DNA of 64,000 nt from Goekera deserti (lineage in GTDB: Bacteria; Actinomycetota; Actinomycetes; Mycobacteriales; Geodermatophilaceae). The translations under genes and the position numbers were made by a program. This document shows positions 45,065 to 53,672 of this stretch, piece after piece; positions within the stretch are counted from its first letter, which is position 1; every line of letters starts with the position of its first letter. The notes beneath the pieces were generated by a model. That model saw only the letters and a program-made list of their open reading frames with translations. It made no database searches and was not told the origin of the DNA. Location: contig NZ_JAAGWK010000022.1 of NCBI RefSeq assembly GCF_010685995.1, positions 1-64,000 on the forward strand, given 5' to 3'.

Positions 45065-45748
45065 GTGCTCGACACGACTCAGATCGACCCCGGGACACCC
45101 GGCGGTTCCCTTCTCCGCACCTATGAGGCCCGTCGTCTTGCGCGGGAGGAAGCGGTCCGCTGCAGGCACCCCCGAATCGGCGGCCTGATGTTGGCGCTTC
45201 AACGAGAGCCGGGCACCATCTCGGCTTTCCGGAGCGGTGCGGAAGGCGAGGCCCTGGTCGCCGAGCGGCTTAGACGCGCGTGTGGGCCCGACGTGCAGTT
45301 GCTCTTCAACCGCAGCTTGGGGGCAGGTCGTCGGGACGGAGACATCGACGTGCTCGCCGTGACCCCGACCGGTGTGCATGTCATCGACGTGAAGAAGTAC
45401 GCAAGAGCAACCGTGCGGGTGCGGCGCACGGGTGGCCTGATCAGCTTTGTCACCGAGCAGCTGATGGTCAACGGTCGAGACCAGACTCGGCTTCTCGCCT
45501 CAGTCAAGCGCCAAGAGGACGCAGTCCGGGATGCCCTGTCCACCCTTCCGTGGTCCGACGTGGTGCCTCTGCACCTCGCGCTCTGCTTCGTAGGTTCAGA
45601 TCTGCCCCTTTTCGCGAAACAAGTGCAAGGGGTCGCGGTACTCGGGGCCAAGGGGCTCGCTAAGCGGCTCAACTCGGTTGGCTCGCTGGGACCTACACTC
45701 CGCGCGTCTATGACCCGACATCTTGCAGTGCAGTTGCCGGTCGCCTGA
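45065..45748 (+). CDS. NERD domain protein (nuclease-related)
   Basis: A 227-residue protein. The NERD domain runs from FRSGAEGEALVAERLRRACG through LLFNRSLGAGRRDGDIDVLA and VTPTGVHVIDVKKYARATVR: the E...D-I-D...D-V-K pattern is a PD-(D/E)XK-type centre. The next segment VNGRDQTRLLASVKRQEDAV is also family-like. A paralogue of the same length lies at 56201-56866 and aligns from SLLRTYEARRLAREE onward, which supports the GTG 45065 start. It is divergent from the PLD-helicase. Confidence 0.85.
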   Translation: MLDTTQIDPGTPGGSLLRTYEARRLAREEAVRCRHPRIGGLMLALQREPGTISAFRSGAEGEALVAERLRRACGPDVQLLFNRSLGAGRRDGDIDVLAVTPTGVHVIDVKKYARATVRVRRTGGLISFVTEQLMVNGRDQTRLLASVKRQEDAVRDALSTLPWSDVVPLHLALCFVGSDLPLFAKQVQGVAVLGAKGLAKRLNSVGSLGPTLRASMTRHLAVQLPVA

Positions 45749-45940
45749 GGCCACAGGGGAATCGATAGGGCCCCTTGAGACGCTGTTGGGGCACTCCAAG
45801 GCCGTGCTTCGTTCGGCGACGCGCAGCAAGTGTTGATCGTCGACCAACTGACGCGCCTGAGCGTGCATGATCAGGAGATCAATGCAGGAGGCGCTAAAGA
45901 GTTATTCGAGATCGAGCACGCTTCTACTCGACGGGTTTTG

Positions 45941-46029
45941 GGTTCAAGTCCTATCGAGGGAGCTCTGACCAGGGCATATAGCTCTGGAGCTTCGAACCAG
46001 GCGTCATCAACTCATCGGAAACCGATGAG
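45941..46029. other. Candidate attachment-site remnant: T-arm-like box and hairpin beside the integrase
   Basis: ggttcaagtcc (45941-45951) matches the consensus of a tRNA T-arm (B box), but no foldable tRNA body surrounds it. Sixty bases on, ctcatcgg-aaa-ccgatgag (46011-46029) is a perfect 8-bp hairpin just before the integrase start. Phage-type integrases often sit beside a tRNA-derived att site, so this may be a degenerate one. There is no gene in 45749-46041 otherwise. Confidence 0.3.
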
Positions 46030-46041
46030 GGCAGGTGCCGC

Positions 46042-47264
46042 ATGGGACGACCACCGCTGCCGGTGGGCACGTTCGGCAAGATCGGCTTCCTGCTCTTGCC
46101 CAGCGGTGAGATTCAGGCCCGCGCCCGCTTCCGGGACTTCGACGGCCGCACCCGGCTGGTCTCCAAGACCGGTGTCAGCCGCGCTGCCGCTGAGCGGGCG
46201 CTGAAGACCGAGTTGCCCGCCCGCCGCGGGCCCGGGGGAGCCGGGGTCATCACCGCGAGCTCCCGGGTGTCCGCACTCGTCGAGGCATGGCTGGCGCACC
46301 ACGGCTGGTCCACCGGCACCGAACGCACCTACCGCTCGGTGATCCGCACCTCGGTGCTCCCCGCCTTCGGCCAGCTGACGCTGTAGGAGGCCACCCACGG
46401 CCGGGTCGGCCGCGCGCTCACCGCGATCGCCAAGGCCAGCGGGCCGGTGCGGCCAAAACCGCCCGCGCCTGCCTGTCCGGCATGTTCTCCCAGGCCACCG
46501 ACGACGGCGCCGTCGGTGCCAAACCCGTGCGCGACGCCACCGTCCGGATCGACACCACCGCCACGAAGGCACCCCGGGCGCTGATCGTCGAGCAGACTAC
46601 CCGGCTGGTCGAGCTGTTCCGGGGGAGTGCCCGGGCTAACGAGCTGGACGTCGTCGACATCGTCGACTGGATGCTCGCGACCGGTGCGCGGATCGGTGAG
46701 GCGGTGTCGCTGCGGACGGCGGAGACCGCCGGTTGACCGCTGCTGGACCTGGACGCCGGCACCTGGGAGGTCATCGCGACCGCGGTGCGGGTGCCCAAGC
46801 AGGGGATGGTCGTCCAGCCGCGGACCAAGACCGCCGCCGGCTGGCGGATCATTGCGGTGCCGGAGTTTGCGATCGAGATGGTGCGCCGCCGGCTCGCGTC
46901 ACCCCACCGGCCGGACACCGAGCTGGTCTTCCCGGCGCCGTTCGCCGGGACGCTGCGCGACCCGAACAGCGTCTCCGGTGACCTGCGCCAGCTGCTGGAC
47001 TCCTTCTTGTGCGAGGTATTCGACGGAACCGGCTTCCTGCCGGCGACGAGCACGTCGCCGGCGGGCCGCCGGGTGCGCTGCACTAAGGGGCCCTGGTCCT
47101 GGGTCACCCCGCACACCTTCCGCAAGACGGTGGCCACCCGGCTCGACGAGGCTGGGATCACCCCCGCGGCAGGTCGCCGATCAGCTCGGTCACGCCAACC
47201 CGTCGATGACCCTGAACGTCTACTTCGGCCGTCAGGTCGTCAGCTCCAGCCGCTCGTCCACCTC
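46042..47264 (+). pseudogene. Tyrosine recombinase/phage-type integrase, multiply disrupted
   Basis: The protein can be followed through several frames: MGRPPLPVGTFGKIGFLLLP and the SAM-like core-binding domain (EAWLAHHGWSTGTERTYRSV), a TAG stop at 46384-46386, EATHGRVGRALTAIAKASGP, a frameshift, ARACLSGMFSQATDDGAVGA, the catalytic Arg region ATGARIGEAVSLR, a TGA at 46734-46736, PLLDLDAGTWEVIATAVRVP, TPHTFRKTVATRLDEAGITP, an extra C, then QVADQLGHANPSMTLNVYFG. All catalytic residues (R, H-x-x-R, H, Y) are present, so it was a real integrase, now dead by two stops and two frameshifts. Confidence 0.88.
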
Positions 47265-47364
47265 AGCTGGCGCCTGCGGAGCACGTTCAGGGAGGAGTCA
47301 GATAGCGCGCCGAGCCTCCTGTACAACGCCATCGCAGCTAAGTTTCGCTGCAGTCGGGGCGCCG

Positions 47365-47934
47365 ATGTCCATCGCGTCGCTCTTCCCGACGGACGCCTTC
47401 ATCCACCGCCTTGGAGGCGTCGCGCCACAGCTGCAGATCAACTCGCCCGGGCAGGCGCAGGAGTTCGATCGACTCAACTCCGAGAGCGAGTTTCGGCGCG
47501 GCGTGTCAGCCCCGTTGGCGGGGCTGCTCGGCCAACTTAGTTGGGACGTCGCGCCCTGGCTGCTGCCTGTGGCGCTCGCGTTACCGGTCGTGCTGCTCGG
47601 CCAGTCGTTCCGCCGTCAACGCGGGGCGATCAATGTCCTGGCCAACAGCGTCTACCTAGACCAGATGAAGCTCCCCGCCTTCGAGCGGTGCGTCCAGGTG
47701 CTCGGTGACGCACATCCACCGGCCGGGGCACCGTTCGGGGCGTGAGTTGCGGCCACGTCCATCGCGTGGCAAAGCACGGAGGAATACTGGCTCTCGCATG
47801 GGATCGCAACCCAGTTCTACGAGAGGTACGAATCTGACGCAGCGGAAGTCGATGCCTTCCGCCAGTACGTCCTAGCGCATGCGCCCGGCCACCAAGACCT
47901 GCTTGTGTACTGGGGTCACCCGCTGGCTTCGTGA
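47365..47934 (+). pseudogene. Unknown single-TM protein split by an in-frame TGA
   Basis: ATG 47365 opens MSIASLFPTDAFIHRLGGVA, then a hydrophobic helix (DVAPWLLPVALALPVVLLGQ), ending at TGA 47743-47745. The same frame continues with protein-like sequence SIAWQSTEEYWLSHGIATQF, YERYESDAAEVDAFRQYVLA, HAPGHQDLLVYWGHPLAS to a stop at 47934. Together this is about 189 codons, a one-helix membrane protein with a cytoplasmic C-terminal domain. No family is recognised. It could be a cargo gene of the dead element. Confidence 0.55.
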
Positions 47935-48652
47935 ACCGGCGCACCAACGTCAATCCCGCGCTGGCCTAGCCAACCCGGGGGGAATCAGCTCAGCACACGC
48001 GCATATCTACGTCCTGGCCCCCTGAGTGGCAGACGACACTCGACGTTTCCCGCGGCGCAACAGCATGGATGACACCCTGCTGTGCTTGGGCAGCTGCCGA
48101 ATACGAGGCCCTGGGTCGCCGACCTAAGGGAAACCGGGTGGAAGTGCGGCAGCCAAGCTGACAGTGCCCTCCGCAGGCAGTGACGTGCCGATGGCGGCTC
48201 GATCGGCTCAGCGAGTGCCGTGCGGCGACGCCGCGCCCTTGGTCTCCCACCACCGGTCGCACTGACCTCCTCGCAGAGCACGCGGCGGCCCACCTTGACC
48301 CCCGCCGGTCCGATCTCGGCGTGACGCCAGTACCAGGCCGTGGCCGGGCTTGTTTGAATTTACGCGGCGGCGTCCTCAGTCGTGAGAAGTCGAGATGACA
48401 TCGCGTCCCTTCAGGATCTTATGGTCGTTGGTCACCTCGAAAGGCGTTGGACGTTCCGTGCGGCTGCCGACCACCGCAAGGGACCTCGCGGCGCGCGATG
48501 GCAGGACGCGACTCCTCCAGGTCATCCCGGGCGCCGCCCGCCGCTTCACGGCGCGTCACCACCGGCTCAGGCGTTCCTGGCCGGCGCGTGGCTGTCGGTT
48601 CCTCCGCAACGCCGAGGTCGAAACTGTCGGACCCTCTTGCGAGTCTCGGCGC
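47935..48652. other. Long intergenic stretch before the orphan nuclease-like gene
   Basis: About 720 bases without a convincing gene. Frames on both strands (for example 47990-48262 minus, 48180-48398 plus) are short, Arg/Cys-rich and lack ribosome sites. An AT-richer patch at 48350-48365 (ttgtttgaatttacg) is the best promoter candidate for the next gene. Composition is less GC-rich than the chromosome average around it. Confidence 0.4.
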
Positions 48653-51073
48653 ATGAGCCGGGAGAACCACCGTATCGAGCTCGTCGGACCGGGTCTGGTC
48701 ACTAGGACGGCGCGCGCGCTGGACGAGCTGCAGGGCCTGGCGGATGGGGCGTCCGACGTGCAGACCGTTCTCGCCAACATCGAACGCGAGATTGAAACGA
48801 GTCGACACGCACTGGAGGTTCTCCTGCGCGGGCGGGACTCCTTCGACACGCTTGCATTCATCCGCCATGCCGTCAGCCCTTGGGAGCTCAGTCAGTCGCA
48901 TGAATCAGAAACCACTGTGGAAACTTCCCAAGCCGCCCAGGATGTCATTGCACTTGTCCTCCTTGGAATGGGACTGCCGAGAACGCCTTTAACGGGACAG
49001 AATTCTGGCCAACCTGACTGCGCAGAGGCGATGCGTCTAGCCGGCAGAATTGTCGACTGCTGTCGGACCCTCGCCGTCTTCCGAGGTCGCCTGTCGAAGC
49101 TGCCTCTCGCATCGCTCGCCGGCGAGTTCCTGGGGTACGAACTCTCCGTGAGGGGCCGTCAGTACCAGTCCGTTGCCGAAGAGCTGAACTCCGGACTGCT
49201 CAAAGACCCCACAGTAAGCAAGATCATGGCTGACGTGCTTGGCTTCACGGTTGATGTGATGCGATTAACCCGAACAGCTTCCCTTCAGCTATTCAATCAA
49301 CGCTTCTTCGGTGCGCGTGACCGAATCGGCGACCTAGTCCAGTCTGGCGTCAACCCGACCGAGCTCGAGGCGGAAGCGGCTCGACGAGATTACAATCTGA
49401 TGTTGAACGAGTGTCGACTCTTCGGCGCGGTATCGTCGGCCGATGTGTCAGCTCTCGCCGGTATTGAGCAGGACTCGGCTCGACGCATTCTCGAATTCTT
49501 TGCAACTGCTCGACCCGAGACGACCGAACCCGGTATGGTCGACCGATATCGTCTCGGGAGGACCACCGGTCCGGGCGGGAGCATTCGCGACGGTGACGAA
49601 TACCTGATCCTCAATGGCTTCATGGCTGAGGACGAACTGCGCCGCAACCTCGAGAGGGGCTTTCTCGCTGCGGCAGCCGCGGGCGGGAGAGCTGCGCCGG
49701 CCTGGGACAAATACGTGCGTCGACGGGCGGCCTTCTCCGAAACCATGACCGGATCGACGATCGGCCGGCTGTTAGGCGGAGCTCAGCCGCGCTGGACTGG
49801 GCAGCATTACCTCGGCCCCGTCGACCCCGCAGACCACGCCGAGTTCGCTAGTGGGCGCACGCCGGTCGCGGGTGAAGGACGCACCTTCGAGTCCGATCTC
49901 CTCTTCATCGTAGACGGCGTGGCCCTGTGCGTCGAGGTGAAGGCGGGATCGATTACCGAGAAAGCGCGCAGTGGCAACGCGCAACGTCTGGCCGCGGACC
50001 TGCAGAAGACGCTGTCGGAAGCCAACACGCAGGCGAACCGCCTGGCGACGCTCGTCAAGTCCAACAATGGCGTGTGGGCGAGCGACGGCAGTTGGCTCGA
50101 TCTGTCCGCCGTTCAGGAGATCCACTCAGTCGTCGTAATGCTCGACGACATGGGGCCACTGTCGCTCGCCATGAACGAACTGGCCCAGCAGGGGGTCATT
50201 GCAACGACCGACGTGCCGTGGATCGTAAGTCTTCACGATCTGATCGTCTTCAGTCGCACCATTGACCATCCCGCTCAATTCCTCGAGTACGTGCGACGAC
50301 GGCGGGGCCGTAAGCTCGCTACCATGGTCGTCGGCGCCGACGAGTTGGACATGCTGATGTGGTTCATGACCGGTGGAATGTTCTTCGAGCCGGATCCGGA
50401 CGAGGTTAGTGCGCAGGTCCCCGTTCTGCGGCGGGTGCGACCGTCTGAGATCAGACGGTTTGAAGATGAGGGGCGGGTCCACCTCGGAACCCTGACCGAT
50501 CCGCTCGACGCGTGGATCTACTCGACAGAAGGCACTTCCCACCGGGCCGCTCCGAAGCCGACGCGCCGAGAAGAACCGTGGGTCGAGGCTTATCTCGCGG
50601 CGAGCGAATCAGCGCAGTGGCCTGGATGGCTACGAACGGGTGCTGATCTGGTGAGCCTCAGTCGCAGCTCGCAACGCCACATCGGCAAGTCGCTGAAAAC
50701 GGTTCGACGACTGGCGCGAACCGCTGACCGAGAACGAAGCCTCACAACCCACGGGACAACCCCCTACGGATCATGGTTGCTGACACTGGCCGTTGCTAGA
50801 GCGGGCGTGCCGGTAGGTCACCTCGTCGACTACATCGAAGCGAAGCAGTACCAGACCGCATCCAACCGGGCACTGCTCCTCATCTACCGACCGGATGGCT
50901 CGATCGCGACGTCCCAGTATCGCGGCGAACCCCAACCGCGATCGCCGGAGCGGGACATCGAGATCGCGACGTCCCCACTCCTCAGTCTCGACGAGACGTT
51001 CGCGAAAGCACCGCCACGCGGGCAGCGGGGCCCCGCCTCGAAGCGACGAAAGCGACCGAAGCGACGACGGTGA
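48653..51073 (+). CDS. Large orphan protein with PD-(D/E)XK nuclease-like motif
   Basis: An 806-residue protein that I cannot place in a named family. The N-terminal 380 residues are mostly helical (LANIEREIETSRHALEVLLR; NQRFFGARDRIGDLVQSGVN). At about 411-430 there is a clear nuclease-like core, TFESDLLFIVDGVALCVEVK, with a Gln-containing helix after it (QRLAADLQKTLSEANTQANR): the E/D...E-x-K pattern and spacing fit a PD-(D/E)XK fold. The end is very basic (KRRKRPKRRR). There is no signal peptide or membrane helix. Codon use is less GC-biased than its neighbours. ATG 48653 is chosen as the first start with protein-like sequence; ATG 48395 is possible. Confidence 0.7.
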   Translation: MSRENHRIELVGPGLVTRTARALDELQGLADGASDVQTVLANIEREIETSRHALEVLLRGRDSFDTLAFIRHAVSPWELSQSHESETTVETSQAAQDVIALVLLGMGLPRTPLTGQNSGQPDCAEAMRLAGRIVDCCRTLAVFRGRLSKLPLASLAGEFLGYELSVRGRQYQSVAEELNSGLLKDPTVSKIMADVLGFTVDVMRLTRTASLQLFNQRFFGARDRIGDLVQSGVNPTELEAEAARRDYNLMLNECRLFGAVSSADVSALAGIEQDSARRILEFFATARPETTEPGMVDRYRLGRTTGPGGSIRDGDEYLILNGFMAEDELRRNLERGFLAAAAAGGRAAPAWDKYVRRRAAFSETMTGSTIGRLLGGAQPRWTGQHYLGPVDPADHAEFASGRTPVAGEGRTFESDLLFIVDGVALCVEVKAGSITEKARSGNAQRLAADLQKTLSEANTQANRLATLVKSNNGVWASDGSWLDLSAVQEIHSVVVMLDDMGPLSLAMNELAQQGVIATTDVPWIVSLHDLIVFSRTIDHPAQFLEYVRRRRGRKLATMVVGADELDMLMWFMTGGMFFEPDPDEVSAQVPVLRRVRPSEIRRFEDEGRVHLGTLTDPLDAWIYSTEGTSHRAAPKPTRREEPWVEAYLAASESAQWPGWLRTGADLVSLSRSSQRHIGKSLKTVRRLARTADRERSLTTHGTTPYGSWLLTLAVARAGVPVGHLVDYIEAKQYQTASNRALLLIYRPDGSIATSQYRGEPQPRSPERDIEIATSPLLSLDETFAKAPPRGQRGPASKRRKRPKRRR

Positions 51074-51342
51074 CCAAGAGATGACCTTTTATCTGGCAGC
51101 GTGGCATCGGTGAGCGCAGGTCCGGTCGCGACGCCTGATGGACTTGCGGGACGTCGGACGGCTCCTCAGGTGTACTGCCTCCCTTGTGCCCACAGATGGG
51201 TGGGCAGAGCCGACAACCGAGTCGCAATCGGCACGTGGCCCGATGGTTCGCCCATCGACGAGTACTGCCGGGCGGCACCAGCAACGCCGCCGTCTCCCGA
51301 TTCACGCGCGCCGACAAGTGTCACCCCCCCGCGACGCGAGAA

Positions 51343-51690
51343 TCAGTCGCGCGGCCTCGTCATGGAGGTCCACTGCAGCCCGTCGAACCAGCGCAGGAGC
51401 GAAGCATCTCCCTGCGGGTCCGAGTAGAAGCCCGCGGGCGGAGCGACGACCGGAACGGGCGCCGGGGCGCCCAGCTCGCCGCGCATGTCCCGCACTGCCT
51501 CGCGCACGTTGGCGTGATCGTTCTGGTTGATCATCTGTCGCTGGTTCTCGATCATGACGCCGGTCTGCACGACCTGGACTCGCGCAGCGTTGCGCGTCTG
51601 CTTGGCGTACTTCACGGCACGCTCGCCCTTGCTGCGGTAGCCGATCATGCCCGCAGTGCTGATCGACATGGTCTTGCGCAGGATGCCCAT
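51343..51690 (-). CDS. DUF2510 domain protein
   Basis: A 115-residue protein. The C-terminal DUF2510 module is AGFYSDPQGDASLLRWFDGL followed by QWTSMTRPRD (the W/F-D-G-x-x-W pattern). The N-terminal part is basic and helical (YRSKGERAVKYAKQTRNAAR, then VQVVQTGVMIENQRQMINQN). DUF2510 is a small actinobacterial domain of unknown function, usually on membrane proteins; no membrane helix is seen here. Confidence 0.8.
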   Translation of the reverse strand: MGILRKTMSISTAGMIGYRSKGERAVKYAKQTRNAARVQVVQTGVMIENQRQMINQNDHANVREAVRDMRGELGAPAPVPVVAPPAGFYSDPQGDASLLRWFDGLQWTSMTRPRD

Positions 51691-51889
51691 CGTGTCCTCT
51701 CGTTCCTACGTGTGAGACGACATGGTGCTGCTTCCTCCAGATGTGCTAGCCCACTGGACACGCTCAAGTGACCCGAGTTGGTGACCTGGGGACCGGGTCC
51801 GCTGGGGCCATGGGAGCCGCAGCTCAGAGGGCTCGCGGGCCGCGTCACCCTTCGCCAGCCTGCGGTTCGCCGACTGTGGCGAGCTGCTC

Positions 51890-52105
51890 GTGCACTCCAG
51901 CAATCAGTGGCAAGCCCACCAGTCCGACCGCTACGGCGAGCGCTCGGCGCCCGGCCTCATTGTCCGGACTGAACTGCGCGGGGCGCACGTCAGCGACCCC
52001 GGCGAGCTCATGTACCCGGAGCAGTCCGCCGTCCACGACTTCGCCGCCGGGGACCTCGCGGGCCTGGCGCAGCTCGGCGCGGGAGCGTGCGAGCCCGCGC
52101 TCTGA
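51890..52105 (+). CDS. Short conserved-looking frame, possible gene fragment
   Basis: The plus-strand frame, open from 51785, reads SPFASLRFADCGELLVHSSN, QWQAHQSDRYGERSAPGLIV, RTELRGAHVSDPGELMYPEQ and ends at 52105. Amino-acid composition is protein-like, but there is no good start or ribosome site; GTG 51890 is simply the first start codon. It may be the tail of a deleted gene. The rest of 51691-52126 holds nothing I recognise. Confidence 0.3.
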   Translation: MHSSNQWQAHQSDRYGERSAPGLIVRTELRGAHVSDPGELMYPEQSAVHDFAAGDLAGLAQLGAGACEPAL

Positions 52106-52126
52106 CCGCTCCCGACGCCACGTCGG

Positions 52127-52816
52127 TCAGGCGCCGCGCTCCGCGGACTGCTTCCGCTGGTCCTGCGCCCGCCGCCGCCTCACCTCGGCCCGCGCCACCA
52201 CGAACGCCACCAGCACCGGGGCCACGTACGTCGCCTTGTCCAGCAGTTCCCGCACCCACGCGGGCAGCTCGGGCAGGTCCCAGTCGGGCAGCGGGATCGT
52301 CGGCAGGTCCCAGTCCGGCCACGGGATGGACGGCAAGTCCCAGTCCGGCCACGGGATCGCCGGCAGCGACACCTGGGCCAGCAGCCACAGCACCACCAAC
52401 GGCAGCACGACGCCGAGGACGGCGCCTCCGGCGTGCCGGGCGGCGTGCAGGTTGGGGTGGGCGCGGATCCACGCCTCCCGAGCGGCCGCCTTCGACCCCG
52501 GCTCGGGGTCCAGGTCGGTGCCGCCGAGACCGGTGTGCGCAGCGGCCACGGCGCCGGGCCTCGTGTCGGGCGACCACCAGGTGATGCGCCGGGCGGGACC
52601 GGTGAAGCGCGGCAGCCTGACCCCGACCGCACCGTGCTCGCCGCCGTTGAGGACGACGTGCTCGTCGCTGGTCGTGGTCGCCGCGACCTCGGTGCCGTCG
52701 ACCAGCCAGCCGACCCGGCGGCGCAGGCGGACCTCGGTGATCTCGACCCGGTGCTCGCGGCCGTCGCAGGTCAGCAGCCACCGCTCGGGTGCCTTCCGTG
52801 AGCGCAGCGACGTCAC
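52127..52816 (-). CDS. Membrane protein with WPDWD repeats
   Basis: A 229-residue protein of unknown family. An N-terminal beta-rich domain (RWLLTCDGREHRVEITEVRL) is followed by a transmembrane helix (GAVLGVVLPLVVLWLLAQVS), a striking run of 10-residue repeats LP[A/S/T]IP[W/L]PDWD (three copies, encoded by 30-bp repeats about 52271-52363), a second hydrophobic helix (YVAPVLVAFVVARA) and a basic tail. GTG 52816 has a TATCAT hexamer seven bases upstream and no ribosome site, which suggests a leaderless message. It is divergent from the TetR gene. Confidence 0.7.
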   Translation of the reverse strand: MTSLRSRKAPERWLLTCDGREHRVEITEVRLRRRVGWLVDGTEVAATTTSDEHVVLNGGEHGAVGVRLPRFTGPARRITWWSPDTRPGAVAAAHTGLGGTDLDPEPGSKAAAREAWIRAHPNLHAARHAGGAVLGVVLPLVVLWLLAQVSLPAIPWPDWDLPSIPWPDWDLPTIPLPDWDLPELPAWVRELLDKATYVAPVLVAFVVARAEVRRRRAQDQRKQSAERGA

Positions 52817-52855
52817 GCGTGGATGATAGAGCGACCACTCCAGGAAAGGCGAGCC

Positions 52856-53455
52856 GTGGCACGCACGATCGACCCGGTCCGGTACGCCGCGCGGCGGCTC
52901 GCCATCGTCGACGCGGCACTGACCCGCTTCGCCGAGGACGGTTTCGACCGCGCCACCACCGCGGCCATCTGCCGCACCGCCGGCATCGGCTCCGGCACCT
53001 TCTTCCACTACTTCCCGGCCAAGCTCGACGTGCTGCTGGCCATCCTCGAGCTGAGCACGGCCGAGACCGTGGCCTGGTTCGCCGCCCAGCAGCACCGCAC
53101 CGACGCCGCCGTGCTCGACGACTACGTCATCCACGCGGCGGCCGGGTACGCCGACCCGCGGGTGGCCGGATTCGTCAAGGCCGTCGGCGCGGTGATGAAC
53201 GACGAGCAGGTGGCCGCCGCGCTGGCGCGGGACGAGGCCGCCGTCGCCGACGGGCTGCTGCCGTGGGTCCAGGCGGCGCAGTCCACGGGGCAGGTCCGGG
53301 TCGACGTCCCGGCTGCCCGGCTGTGCGCCTGGGTGCTGGTCGTGCTCGACGGGTTCCTCGGCCGGCTGGCCACCGACACCGGCTTCCTCGCCGCCGCCGA
53401 GCAGGACATGCTGCTGGACACCGTCCGGCGGGTGCTCGCCCCGGCGCACCGCTGA
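52856..53455 (+). CDS. TetR family transcriptional regulator
   Basis: A 199-residue repressor. The helix-turn-helix is AIVDAALTRFAEDGFDRATT, AAICRTAGIGSGTFFHYFPA; the C-terminal ligand domain is of the TetR_C kind with LCAWVLVVLDGFLGRLATDT. GTG 52856 has GGAAAGG upstream; an alternative start is ATG 52823. It is divergent from the WPDWD-repeat gene, a likely target. Confidence 0.9.
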   Translation: MARTIDPVRYAARRLAIVDAALTRFAEDGFDRATTAAICRTAGIGSGTFFHYFPAKLDVLLAILELSTAETVAWFAAQQHRTDAAVLDDYVIHAAAGYADPRVAGFVKAVGAVMNDEQVAAALARDEAAVADGLLPWVQAAQSTGQVRVDVPAARLCAWVLVVLDGFLGRLATDTGFLAAAEQDMLLDTVRRVLAPAHR

Positions 53456-53531
53456 CCACGGTGCGCCGGGACGACGTACGGCGTCGGCCCGCGGGGCAGC
53501 CCCGCCACGTGCTCGACGAGGCGGGGCGGTG

Positions 53532-53672
53532 TCACCGCCGCGGCGGCCGGGCGGCCGGCCGCCGCTTCAGGCCGGCGGCGTACCGCCAGCACAGCGGCGA
53601 GCAGTAGACGGCGCCACCGACGACGGTGCGGTGCGAACGGATGGGTGTGCTGCAGTCACAGCAGAGATCCAC
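53532..53672 (-). CDS. Tiny zinc-ribbon-like protein
   Basis: A 46-residue basic protein: VDLCCDCSTPIRSHRTVVGG, then AVYCSPLCWRYAAGLKRRPA and a Pro/Arg tail. The two Cys pairs (C-x-x-C and C-x-x-x-C, 18 residues apart) form a treble-clef/zinc-ribbon pattern. It is too short to be found by simple ORF cut-offs. The GTG 53672 start has no strong ribosome site. Function is unknown, possibly nucleic-acid binding. Confidence 0.45.
   Translation of the reverse strand: MDLCCDCSTPIRSHRTVVGGAVYCSPLCWRYAAGLKRRPAARPPRR

Noticed and set aside
45931-45960. T-arm-like sequence considered as a tRNA gene
   Set aside because: No acceptor, D or anticodon stems can be folded around it.
47990-48398. Short frames on both strands in the 47.9-48.6 kb gap
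   Set aside because: They lack ribosome sites and protein-like composition and overlap each other.
51101-51771. Plus-strand frames over the DUF2510 gene
   Set aside because: They are antisense shadows; only the minus-strand frame carries a recognisable domain.
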